Shown: piece by piece, positions 57,201 to 64,000 of the stretch
Layout: every line of letters starts with the position of its first letter
How positions within the stretch are numbered: the first letter of the stretch is position 1
Assembly (NCBI GenBank): GCA_037349105.1
Contig: JAYJMM010000028.1
Span: 1,116,001 to 1,180,000, forward strand
Origin: Limnomonas spitsbergensis
Taxonomy: Eukaryota > Chlorophyta > Chlorophyceae > Chlamydomonadales
Direction of reading: 5' to 3'
Length of the DNA stretch: 64,000 nt
The notes under the pieces: generated by a model
The model's input: the letters and a program-made list of their open reading frames with translations, nothing else
Told to the model about the DNA's origin: nothing
The model's database searches: none
Made by a program: the position numbers and the translations under genes

Positions 57201-58387
57201 TCCTGGAGGAGGACACAGCGCACCGTGCAGTGGGCATCACGAGAGATCCAGCGCGAAGCCCTGCGGATGAGCGGCCTTTGGAGGCGGTCCAGGACACTGA
57301 GACGTGCAGGGAGGAGCAGGTTGAGGTGGACTACGAGAAGCTGGCCCATGAAGCCGAGGACCAGCACATGCAGGACATTGAGGACGATGCCGCGGAGATA
57401 TCCACGCGTATGCAGCTTGAGGGCAGCCTGACCAACTACCTGGACACTATCAAGCAGCGCCAGGCCGGCCGGTCGTTCATGGCCATGGACATGGGCTTCA
57501 ATGCCGCGCTCGACGCGATGGAGCGAGACCTTGAAATGTCACCGCCCACACCGATCGGAAAGCGCGAACTCGACCATGCGATGGGCAAGATGGTGCTTGG
57601 AGGTCCTGCGTCAAGCAGCATGCCGATAACATCTATAGAACATGAGCTTTCAAGCGGCAGCCCTGGTACAACAACGAATGGTATTGCAAGGACCCTAGAC
57701 CACTTGCCCCTCCTGGCCACTGAAGCGCCGCTTGACGATGAGAAGGGTACAAAATTGCGATGTTTGAGCAACAGCCCGGCGGCGGATGCAGGGGATGATG
57801 GAGCCAAAAAGGCAGGCCCAAGTTGTGAGGCCCTGGCCTCCCAGGCCGCAGACAGGGTTGTGCCCAAGAAGCTCAAGAAGCTCAAGAAGAAACATCTGGC
57901 TGAGCGGAAGGAGCCTGAGATCCCCCCCCTTGCTTCGGTCAAGGTTGATCATGCGGAGGCCGCTGTCGAGGTTGTGTCCGCCAGTCCCCTCTTGCCGGAC
58001 GCAACCTTAGCTTGGGGTACAAATGGGCCCATCGAGGAGAAAGCAGAGCATGCTCATGCACCCGTGAAAGGCAAGTCACTGGGGTTGAAGAAAATGAAGA
58101 AGATGGCTGGTGTGGACGCTGTTGCCCGGGCTGAGGCCGGGCCCAGCACATGGGCCGCAAGCGCAGACTCAGCCGCCCTTGTGGCTCCAGATGTGAAGAA
58201 GAAGAAGAAGAAGAACAAGGCCAAGACTGGTGGCGGGAACTTGGCCAGAGAGATTGCAACTGCAGCACAGCCGCTCCGCAATGAGGCGGGGGAAGGGCTG
58301 CCCAGGCAGACTTTTACTGCACCCTCCTCTATTCGCCCGGCTATTGACGTCAACGCCGAGGCTGTGCCTGACAGGGGTTCGAATTAG
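30228..58387 (+). CDS. Giant hydroxyproline-rich polycystin-like channel protein (mastigoneme MST3-like candidate), about 6,550 aa
   Basis: Exons (all GT-AG, phases agree): 30228-30406, 30787-30928, 31286-33010, 33599-34030, 34216-34399, 34751-42997, 43144-43315, 43627-43762, 43893-44317, 44485-44622, 44803-45014, 45190-45327, 45556-45663, 45997-46197, 46420-46764, 47262-47546, 47906-48111, 48509-48701, 48970-49593, 49952-50131, 50529-51318, 51561-51736, 52076-52194, 52480-52709, 52841-53026, 53367-53923, 54382-54498, 54668-54937, 55113-56660, 56839-57044, 57196-58387. Exon 6 needs four +1 slips in C runs. Layout: signal peptide; Ser-Pro stalk (to about residue 750); five C-type lectin-like domains; poly-Pro stalk; an unassigned globular part; Ig/HYR-like modules (about 3,690-4,360); polycystin extracellular domain; five membrane segments; cytosolic tail from about residue 5,500. 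The start was chosen for its signal peptide. Known: Chlamydomonas MST3 is a hydroxyproline-rich mastigoneme protein with a PKD2-like transmembrane domain. Inference: this is its counterpart or a paralogue. Alternative: a polycystin-1-like receptor of the cell surface or mating structures. Confidence 0.85.
31890..32595 (+). repeat. 138-bp (46-aa) tandem repeat in the Ser-Pro stalk, about 5 copies
   Basis: The marker CTCTCCTCCC recurs at 31903, 32041, 32179, 32317 and 32455, exactly 138 bp apart. Each unit contains SPAPPSPSPPP and PPEPPSPSPPP type segments, regularly broken by Glu, Ala or Leu. Ser-Pro/Pro-Pro repeats of this kind are substrates for prolyl hydroxylation and O-glycosylation in algal HRGPs. 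Confidence 0.95.
33815..34843 (+). other. C-type lectin-like domain 1 (split over exons 4-6)
   Basis: Strands read YAYPILQTVNG..YGLI..GMTWDVGRTQC (33820-33920), WLGGTDSD (34219-34242), then a Cys and the terminal DLDCLRSHWVLC block (about 34789-34824), matching the C-x(n)-C end of the fold. No EPN/QPD or WND motif is visible, so calcium-dependent sugar binding is not predicted. Confidence 0.75.
35190..37155 (+). other. C-type lectin-like domains 2-5 (single exon)
   Basis: Four domains lie at about 35195-35566, 35683-36158, 36265-36627 and 36764-37152, each separated by short Pro-rich linkers. Each shows an early Cys after an A-(A/E)-x-x-C helix, a WIGL/WLGY/WVGL strand and a terminal W-x3-C-x5-(F/Y)-(L/I)-C block (domain 3 lacks the exact Trp spacing). 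Domain 5 alone has QPDNW (37045-37059) and a WDD (37108-37116), the positions of the calcium/galactose-type site of C-type lectins. Domain 3 has a Ser/Ala/Pro-rich insertion (about 35865-35965). Confidence 0.85.
37168..41990 (+). repeat. Poly-Pro stalk with a 600-bp (200-aa) higher-order tandem repeat
   Basis: The anchor GTGCATCATT (coding VHHF) occurs at 37801, 38401, 39001, 39601, 40201 and 40798: four exact 600-bp steps and one of 597. Each 200-aa unit is three related subunits of about 66-67 aa. A subunit consists of a run of 11-13 Pro, a SPPLPPSPSP.PHSP linker, 11 Pro, TPAAPY and 11 Pro, with variable caps (PSAPSAGY, PAIPSTAY, LPTIVHHFY). The tract continues with degenerate units to 41990. 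It should form a long rod of polyproline II helix. The reverse strand is extremely G-rich. Confidence 0.95.
41610..41943 (+). other. Four +1 frame slips in C homopolymers of exon 6
   Basis: The sensible reading changes frame at C runs 41610-41618 (9 C), 41686-41695 (10 C), 41880-41888 (9 C) and 41935-41943 (9 C). Each is corrected by removing one C. After four corrections exon 6 enters the globular segment in frame and ends in phase 0 at 42997, agreeing with exon 7. Either assembly overcalls or true mutations. Confidence 0.7.
42000..42997 (+). other. Unassigned ectodomain segment after the stalk
   Basis: About 330 residues follow the last poly-Pro block. A Thr/Val/Ala-rich part (TTLLVDGTLTLEQATAAAV... 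to about 42330) looks like a folded alpha/beta domain of the kind seen after stalks in algal HRGPs. Then come a short Pro-rich break and a Ser/Leu-rich, less ordered segment. No named domain recognised. Confidence 0.5.
43627..48701 (+). other. Ig/HYR-like extracellular modules
   Basis: Repeated signatures such as D-I-V-P-P-V-L followed by Y-S-D-L-G-A-T-A-S-D-S-L-D-G (43645-43755), D-S-V-A-P-V-I (about 44190) and HPPTINLLGG (about 44950) are typical of DUF5011/HYR-like beta-sandwich modules. Between them are Cys-rich stretches (exons 11, 14, 15, 17) with Tyr/Asn-rich strands. Many N-x-S/T sites are present. Compared with animal polycystin-1, these modules take the position of the PKD/Ig-like repeats. 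Confidence 0.6.
50529..52590 (+). other. Polycystin extracellular (TOP) domain
   Basis: Exons 21-24 show NLLLGGIHMHQTR (about 51087-51125), a Cys-containing loop, PYGQPFGFQPMS (exon 22), GYSIVIDN, and the YLWDGEYLDRVLTSSLTLRA - YNPNSKTFG - FITFSLS series (exons 23-24). The order matches the PKD2 extracellular domain. It ends at RKFVPDW, directly before the first membrane segment. No hydrophobic S1 helix precedes it. Confidence 0.8.
52590..54700 (+). other. PKD2-like channel membrane domain (S2-S6)
   Basis: Hydrophobic segments: FVVVLALIYVMLTVL (exon 24), FWVIYEVFICALMAVAIAL (exon 25), LVQGLILLLLMF and LLHFVAVFIIIACMIAMVLTV (exon 26), and VGYLIFVGVPILFTYLVL (exon 27). These correspond to S2, S3, S4, S5 and S6. 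The pore loop lies between S5 and S6 (YSDALQLLVKYVIIKKGK) and lacks a recognisable L-G-D filter. Five spans with an extracellular N-terminus put the C-terminus in the cytosol. Confidence 0.8.
54700..58387 (+). other. Long cytosolic tail with Lys-rich clusters
   Basis: After S6 come a Trp/aromatic-rich segment (exon 28), a large Ser/Gly/Gln-rich region (exon 29), a short helical part (exon 30) and exon 31. Exon 31 has an acidic helix (about 57310-57400), then three Lys clusters: KKLKKLKKK (about 57866), LKKMKKM (about 58084) and KKKKKKNKAK (about 58195). They could bind acidic lipids, tubulin or IFT/BBSome adaptors. That is inference. Confidence 0.7.
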
Positions 58388-59360
58388 GTCCCTTCGCCAG
58401 CTGTACGAGGTCTTCCTTAAAGACCAGGTCTTTCTGGACCAGCAGCCAGGAGGCACGTCATTGGAAGGTGGCCTCACTAAACTGCAGGCGGCGGTAGCCT
58501 GCCGGGTTATATTCAGTTCTCCCAATCTCTTGTCTTGTTGTGGCGCCTTACAAACCAACAGTTCAAAAGTGCTATGTTGCATTTGCGGACCTTGTTATGG
58601 TTATTGATGTTTTTATCTATTTAGTAGGATTCCTCTCTCCATGCCTGGTGAGAACTTGGAACCAAGATGAGGTGCCCTCGAGTGCCTCATTAATTGTTAT
58701 TATTTGTAGACTAAACATATGTATGGAGACTACTTATAATGCCATTCATCCTAATAATTAAGGGTTAGGTCTAAGTTGTAGATGAAGTTGTCGGTATACG
58801 CGGGTATCCAGGGTGTGCAAACTGCGACTCGGTTGATATTGCGGCCTTCCATGACAATACAAGATCACCTTGCTTTCATTCAGGTGGGCTAGGACACCGC
58901 CCTCGTGTTGAAAGGGTGTTGCTGTGTACTTTGAAAGGAGTTGATATGTTCTGGCTGATTTGTATGAGGAAGTGGCGGCAGTATTTTACATGGGTTGGGA
59001 ACCATAGGGGTAAGTCATGGGATGAATGACTTTGAAAGGTGGCCCAAGTCTAAGAAAACGCTTTATATCTATAATAGAACGAGAGGAAAGAAAGCAAGCG
59101 TCTTAGCGATGAGTCAGCAGAGGGGTCGAGGATGCCGATGGGATGAGGATTCAAAGATGACGGTCACAGTGTATTCACCTAAACGTGGCTGAACCGTATA
59201 TTCCGCTGTTTCGGTCGCGGAGTCTCCGAGCCCAGTCACGGAGCAGTTGGCAGCCCTGCATCCCGACTTTCCGGGACGAGCCGAGGCAGAGTTTCACGTG
59301 CATATTTCATAATCAAGCCTGTCGGGACCTTGTTGCCCCGGCTGCCCCACCGGCTTCTTT
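58388..59360. other. 3' flank, no supported gene
   Basis: AT-richer than the gene. The 3' UTR of the giant gene must lie here, but I could not place a polyadenylation signal. The short plus-strand frame at 58995-59192 has no recognisable features. Confidence 0.4.
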
Positions 59361-59857
59361 ACTTTGTCCCTTTTAAAGGACAGGCTTCTAACTGTAAAGA
59401 ACACCTGTCTAGCTCTCCGAGCATCCATACCAGTTCAGTGCATAACAGCCAGCACCTTAAGCACAACAAAGTTTAGATCTGCAGCACCCAGACATTGTAT
59501 TAACTCAAGCAACGGAGCAGGCACGCCAGAAGCTGCAGTCCTAGCAAAACAGCAGCCCTCGCCGCATCCCTCCTAAAAGTGCGCATTCTACGGCGGCATC
59601 CCTCGACTCCCGGCTTGCGTCCCCGGCAGATCAGGCCAAGTCCGACCATAGCAGAATTATTTTTACCTGTACACAAGCGGGTATGCACTGTTCTTAACCT
59701 ATACCAAAGCGGCGCATAGACATGATCGACCTCGCGGCCAGTACCCTGGGTGCTGAGCTCGCTCATGTGCGCTCCCTTTCACGGAGATCAGTCCCGCACG
59801 AACGTAAGTGCCCCCTTTGGCATCCGTACAATAAGTGTCCTTAAAAAGGGACAAAGT
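59361..59857. mobile_element. 497-bp terminal-inverted-repeat element
   Basis: The left end ACTTTGTCCCTTTTAAAGG (59361) is mirrored by CTTAAAAAGGGACAAAGT at the right end (59857). The first 50 bp also match the right-hand end of the TIR segments in copies A and B (AGGACAG.C.TCTA..TGTAA..A.CACC). No target-site duplication obvious, no coding capacity. A third, diverged member of that small family. Confidence 0.65.
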
Positions 59858-59959
59858 GGTTATAGCCTGACCAGCTAGTGTCATCAATTTCCCGGGAGGT
59901 GCTGGGCCTTCTCTGACTTCGATATTTTGTTTTGTGAAATCTACTCTGCCTTGGATCAG

Positions 59960-61176
59960 CTAGAAATGCAACCTAGCAGCCATCTTCAGCTTGAAATTCT
60001 TTCCCCAATATAGCTTGGGAACCCCAGTCGTGGCACCTCCGAACTCGATTTGTGGAGAAATTTTGAAGATCACCGGTGGAGTAAAGAACCCAAGTCGATA
60101 TCCTGCCTGCTTGCCTGAGATCAACAGGTGGGGTCGGACTGTGTGGTCACACCTGCGCCAGGCTGCCGGGCTACCTGCGTCCGCTGCCAATTGGGGGGTC
60201 ATGAGGGATTTGCATTTCCAGCCGTTACAGCGAGGTTGGTGGCAGCATGTACTTCCCTTCTACAACGCAGCGGTAACACCAGCAGCACAGCAAGACAGTC
60301 CACTCATGACGGCAGCCATGGCGGCCGACATGCTACTCGCTGTCAGGCAGGGCACCGGAGGGCGCTATTGGTGTAGTGATTTGCTAGGCGCCGTGGAGGA
60401 GCTGGAGCTGGGATCAGCCGTTCCCAAACTGTGTCAGACAGCGACCGACATGCAGCCACTACGTGTCACAGAGGTGCTAGTGCTAGTTGATGCAGCATAC
60501 CAGCGGGCGCAGCTGGATGCAGCTGGCAGAGAGAACCCCAGAGATCCTGCCACTAAACACAGGTTTGCGGCCGCCTACCGCGCCTGGTTCCAGCCTACGG
60601 CGGGTGCCGTCCTTGCGCAGGCCAGGGGCCGCACCAGCCGAAGGGAGTGTGCTTGCATGTGCACAAATTTAAGGCTGCGGCTCGGCGCCGTCAACACGGC
60701 TGACACTGGAGGACGGCGCAGCGGTCAGCAGCGTGACAGACGGTGCTGCCAGCGATGTTTGGCTAAGGGAGATGGCGAACATGTGGAGGACGCATTGCAT
60801 GCTTGCTTTCAACGCCCTAGCGTGCAAGATCAACTTAGGGAGCGGGGATGGGCAGGTCCTCCGAGCGGTGTTAGATACTTCTTAGAGTTGTACCGGGACA
60901 GGCTTGGGTGGGGTGCCCTGGCCTTTGTGGAAGACATGATAGATAACGTTGAGGCATGGACGTTTTCAGAGCCTGAAACTTCCTTTACCTTTCTCTTCCA
61001 GCCTTTTGTGTTGTCGCTTCACTTTATTTCCCTTTTCCGCCACTTTTCCTCATTTTTTGTCCTGCCCCTCTCGCTGCCCCTATATGTTTGTTTCGTTTTT
61101 TCTTCTCAATTCTTTAGTTAGGTGCCCACACGGCCATACCTTTTTTGCGCAGGGCCTAGAGGTGTAACGCCATTGA
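59960..61176 (+). pseudogene. LINE ORF2 C-terminus and 3' tail (5'-truncated)
   Basis: The 376-residue frame at 59991-61121 has the features of the C-terminal part of non-LTR retrotransposon ORF2: an LRLRLGA segment followed by a Cys-rich block and CQRCLAKGDGEHVEDALHAC (CX2C...EDxxHxxxxC) near 60745-60810, with a downstream R-x5-G. There is no RT or endonuclease, so the copy is 5'-truncated, as is usual for LINE insertions. After about 60970 the translation becomes Phe/Leu/Ser-rich, which is a polypyrimidine 3' tail rather than protein. It ends near 61176 with AGAGGTGTAACGCCATTGAC. Confidence 0.65.
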
Positions 61177-61620
61177 CCTCGATTGCCAAACAATTGGGGA
61201 AACTTCGAGATATCGACATAAACCTTTTCACCGAAAAGCACCTCATCATCTGAGTCGTATCCCCCACCAGCTGGTGACCACCCTGGGCCGCCATCCAGGT
61301 CCCTGGTCCCCCTAGACGTCCTAAGCCACCCTGACCAAATGGGTCACCTGACCATCTGGTCCCCCGGCCAGCTGTGCCAATCAGACTACCCGGAGGTGTC
61401 ACCAGCCCCATAGGGAACACCTAGGTATCGTGGACCATCAGGACCACCAGGCCCTCCTGGTGCCCAACGATACTCCCTCTTGGGGTAGCCTTGCTCACCT
61501 GCTGCGCCAGCGGGGTAATTGCCCGCGGCGTTGGTACCTCCCTGAGGCCGCCCAATACCACCTAGGAGTACCCTGTTACCTCCCGAACGTCGATGAATGT
61601 GAATGTGCCCATTCTGGATA
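61120..61620 (-). other. Gly/Pro-rich minus-strand coding remnant
   Basis: Minus-strand frames here give Gly-Pro-rich segments (GGPGGPDGPRY, GQGGLGRLGGPG, and then an acidic DSDDEVLFGEKVYVDI stretch) interrupted by stops. They read as a decayed low-complexity protein, possibly retroelement gag. No family assigned. Confidence 0.25.
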
Positions 61621-61901
61621 GTAGGCCCATTTTGATCGAGGGAATGGTGCTTGTTTACACCAGCCCTGTGACGGCTGAGACAGGGAGGACGCCATTGTCT
61701 AACTTGGGGAGTTGAGGTAGTTACACGTCATACGCAACAAATCCCCCTTGGAACTCACATGCCTGGTTCAGGATCTGCTGCCCCTCAATGTCCTGGCCGA
61801 GTAACCAGAGGCATCATCAGCCTGAGTACTCCAAATACCCTGGTGGTACTGCAATGCATCACTGCCCTTTGCATGTCACTAATCTTGGAAAGTTAGGCCC
61901 A

Positions 61902-62587
61902 CTGTCGCGGCACAGGGATGCACCCTAAGGAATGGGTGCACCAAGCACCTTTCCTTTAAGCCTCGACTCCTGAGGTGCTTCTAGACTTCCTGGGACGATC
62001 TTGGGCGAATGTGGCCGTTGATCTGCTGTGATGAGTCGCTTGCTTGGCGACTTCTGATGACTGAAGATATCTCTGATTAATCAGATGGTCGACTTGGAGC
62101 CACATGAAAGGCTTTGTAGTGGAGATGTGATGGTTGGGTGGTGGTAATATCCAGCTGTAGGACTGGAGATATGCCTTGTTAAGGGGCAGGAATAACTTTA
62201 ATTACTGCTGATAGTCGACTGTTGGCCTAGATGCTCTGCCAGCTTCGTATTAGGAGACTTGTTGATGCTTATAGGGTCGCTGTTGGCCTAGATGCTCTGC
62301 CAGTTTCCCCTTAGTAAGACTTGATGACGATTAACTTGCAGAAGTGATATTCAAAAACAATAGCTGGAAACTTTAAGAGTCTATTGAAGGCCGTGAAATC
62401 GCAGTAACAAAGAAAAAGTAAAGATCCAAGTTCGGGATCCTCTAAGACGGCAAACACACTTGTCCATGTTCACACATAACTTTCAAACCGAAAAAGCAGT
62501 TGGCGCGGTCATACGCACGGTGCAGTCATACGTCGTGACAGCTGTCGCGGCACAGGGGTGCACCCTAAGGAATGGGTGCACCAAGCA
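61902..62587. repeat. 46-bp direct repeat pair
   Basis: 61902-61947 and 62542-62587 match with one mismatch (CTGTCGCGGCACAGG.TGCA...AATGGGTGCACCAAGCA), 640 bp apart. They could be target or terminal repeats of a decayed insertion between them. No coding content in between. Confidence 0.7.
62220..62323. repeat. Tandem duplication, about 61-bp period
   Basis: TGTTGGCCTAGATGCTCTGC occurs at 62220 and 62281, followed by related GACTTGNTGATG sequence. Confidence 0.8.
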
Positions 62588-62620
62588 AAAAGAATACAAG
62601 ACATTCCCCCCCCAGATCAA

Positions 62621-62667
62621 AGATTACTGGAGGCGTATTAATTTATTTAATACGCCTCCAGTAATCT
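62621..62667. repeat. Perfect 21-bp inverted repeat with 5-nt loop
   Basis: Left arm 62621-62641, loop TTTAT (62642-62646), right arm 62647-62667. All 21 positions pair. AT/GC-balanced, no following T-run typical of a Pol III terminator. Confidence 0.9.
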
Positions 62668-63120
62668 GAGGCGCTGGATTTGCAGTAGCGATAGTGATCA
62701 CGATCTGCGTCTTGTTCATTATTCCCCATTGTTCATTTTCCCCACCCATAGAATTTTTCATCTCCTCCTTCCGCTGTATCCTTCCACACCATCCACCACC
62801 ACCAACTCTGACCTAAATCCCAGCTCCAGTGAGCTCTCAAAGTTCATCCTAATTCCCAGCCCCAATGAGCTCTCAAAGTTCCATTCTAATTCCCAGCTCC
62901 AATGAGCTCTCCTCCCCCCAGATCCAGAAGTTTATCCCCCCCCTCGGACCAAGCGCAGATCCAGCAAAGATCCTTCGCAGCACCAGCGCAGATCCAGCGC
63001 AGATCCAGCAAAATCCAGCTCATTTTAGCTCCTCTTTCCGCCGTATCACCGCAACCAATCACCGGAGTAGATGGAGAAAGTGCAGCTATATACCGGCGCT
63101 AGGGAGCAGTACAGTATTGG
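62668..63120. other. Non-coding with short repeats
   Basis: A 36-37 bp tandem repeat (CAGCTCCARTGAGCTCTC at 62821, 62857 and 62894) and a run of AGATCCAGC units (about 62930-63015). No gene supported. Confidence 0.5.
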
Positions 63121-63702
63121 CTAACGGATAAACGTGTGCATCGGTGGGATCATCCGGGCCCGGATAGCCGCTGCTGCAAACATGAGGATCCACACCTTGT
63201 TGCTGCGACAGCCGTGAATGGATCGGTTAGCGCCCAGACCTGCTGTGAAGCTGACAGACTGCAAAATGACCAGACGCCTTTCTTTCCGTAGTTGGGACAG
63301 CCACTCAAACCTTGCTGGATGACACGTAAGGAAATCTTGGGAGACTAAGCAGCAGGCCACGTGGCGCGCGCACTTGACCGCAAGAGCACAGGAGATGTCA
63401 GCGTATTCAGCAGGAGGATTTGTGATGAGGACATGCAGTCCATGCTGTCGTAGTAGAAACTCGTAGGTGGAGGGTTGCAGTGGGTCAGCACAGTAGTCTG
63501 CGGGGACGTTGACACCGATGCCAGTGTTGGTGAGAACGTGGAGGGATCGAGGGTAAGGGTAAAGCTGGCTGTTCTGCAGAAGCCCGGTGGCTTGCCCATT
63601 ATCCTTGAACAGCAAAAGAATGCTGGGGGACAGGGATAGTGTCGCACCATAAAGCAGTAATTGCAATACTGGTGAATACCGTAAACTCCGGTCAGGGCGC
63701 AT
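63121..63702 (-). pseudogene. ORF with adenine-methyltransferase-like NPP motif (tentative)
   Basis: A 193-residue minus-strand frame. From the middle onward it shows PADYCADP, then HVLITNPPAEYAD, an Ala-rich helix, VACCLVSQDFL, R-x-E-W-L, VILQSVSFT and a final strand with Trp (KVWILMF). A D/N-P-P-x motif after a hydrophobic strand, followed by FL...R and SF blocks, recalls DNA N6-adenine methyltransferases of phage and DIRS-like retroelements, in which an MT domain is common. The fourth motif residue is Ala rather than an aromatic, which would be unfavourable for catalysis. The N-terminal 60 residues look hydrophobic and could be out of frame. Low confidence. Confidence 0.35.
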
Positions 63703-63871
63703 TAGAGAGGCGTCCTCTACTCACAAACATGGTACAGCATCGTACATACAGGCTCCTTGTACTGCGTACAAGGGCTGTTAACCGGTCAACTGTAAGGCAC
63801 AGTCCTAGCAGGAGAGTCTCCCTGTCTATGACCTGTCTGGGTGTCCCTGTCTCGAGGGTACCGCCCCTACT

Positions 63872-64000
63872 ACTTTACTGCGTGAGGAAGAAGTCCGCCA
63901 CGGACCCGAAGCGCACATCGCGTGTCCTTTAGAAAGGGACGAAGTAACTAGTTTAGGCAATTGCCGGGATACAGGGACCCGGCAGGCCCAATTCAGAGTA
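63872..64000. repeat. Third occurrence of the copy A/B terminal sequence, rearranged
   Basis: 63914-64000 matches 3073-3157 in the forward direction. The adjoining 63872-63945 instead matches the inverted complement of about 2639-2705. The switch point is the inverted repeat GTCCTTTAGAAAGGGACGAA. The sequence continues beyond the window edge. Confidence 0.85.

Noticed and set aside
61430..61500. Collagen-like Gly-Pro-Pro frame on the plus strand
   Set aside because: Only three or four triplets long before a stop; better explained as antisense of the Gly/Pro-rich minus-strand remnant.

Overview
The window looks like nuclear DNA of a flagellate green alga, most likely a chlamydomonadalean chlorophyte. 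It is GC-rich, has a dense GT-AG intron pattern and long Ser-Pro/poly-Pro (hydroxyproline-rich type) coding tracts, and encodes a polycystin-type channel that resembles a ciliary (mastigoneme) protein. No prokaryotic features, rRNA, CRISPR or convincing tRNA were seen.

Left third (1-27.8 kb): nested, decayed transposable elements. Two minus-strand copies of one large Ty3/Gypsy-type retroelement occur: copy A (1-3298, continuing off the left edge) and copy B (about 10.8-27.75 kb). In coding order copy B carries gag with a CCHC knuckle, a retropepsin-like protease, an unrecognised central ORF with a second knuckle-like motif, reverse transcriptase and RNase H, a DNMT3-like cytosine-5 methyltransferase, a DDE integrase, and a C-terminal PHD finger. 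A diverged plus-strand relative with the same methyltransferase-integrase-PHD order lies at 5.3-8.3 kb. Copy B is inactive: RT is split by an insertion of about 1.1 kb and has lost catalytic Asp residues, and the methyltransferase, integrase and PHD segments are frameshifted. Between the copies are minisatellites, a MITE with target-site duplication, and possible LINE 3' tails.

Middle (30.2-58.4 kb): one giant plus-strand gene. I derived a 31-exon model, all GT-AG and phase-consistent except for four +1 slips in C homopolymers of exon 6. It encodes about 6,550 residues: signal peptide; Ser-Pro-rich stalk with a 46-residue tandem repeat; five C-type lectin-like domains; a stalk of about 1,600 residues of poly-Pro built on a 200-residue higher-order repeat; Ig/HYR-like modules; a polycystin extracellular domain; a PKD2-like channel domain; and a long cytosolic tail ending in Lys-rich clusters. 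The best functional hypothesis is a mastigoneme axial protein of the MST3 type, tethered in the ciliary membrane by its own polycystin domain.

Right end (58.4-64 kb): intergenic and transposon-derived DNA. It holds a 497-bp terminal-inverted-repeat element, the 3' end of a LINE ORF2, a perfect 21-bp-stem hairpin, short direct and tandem repeats, a minus-strand ORF with an adenine-methyltransferase-like NPP motif, and at the edge the terminal sequence shared with copies A and B.
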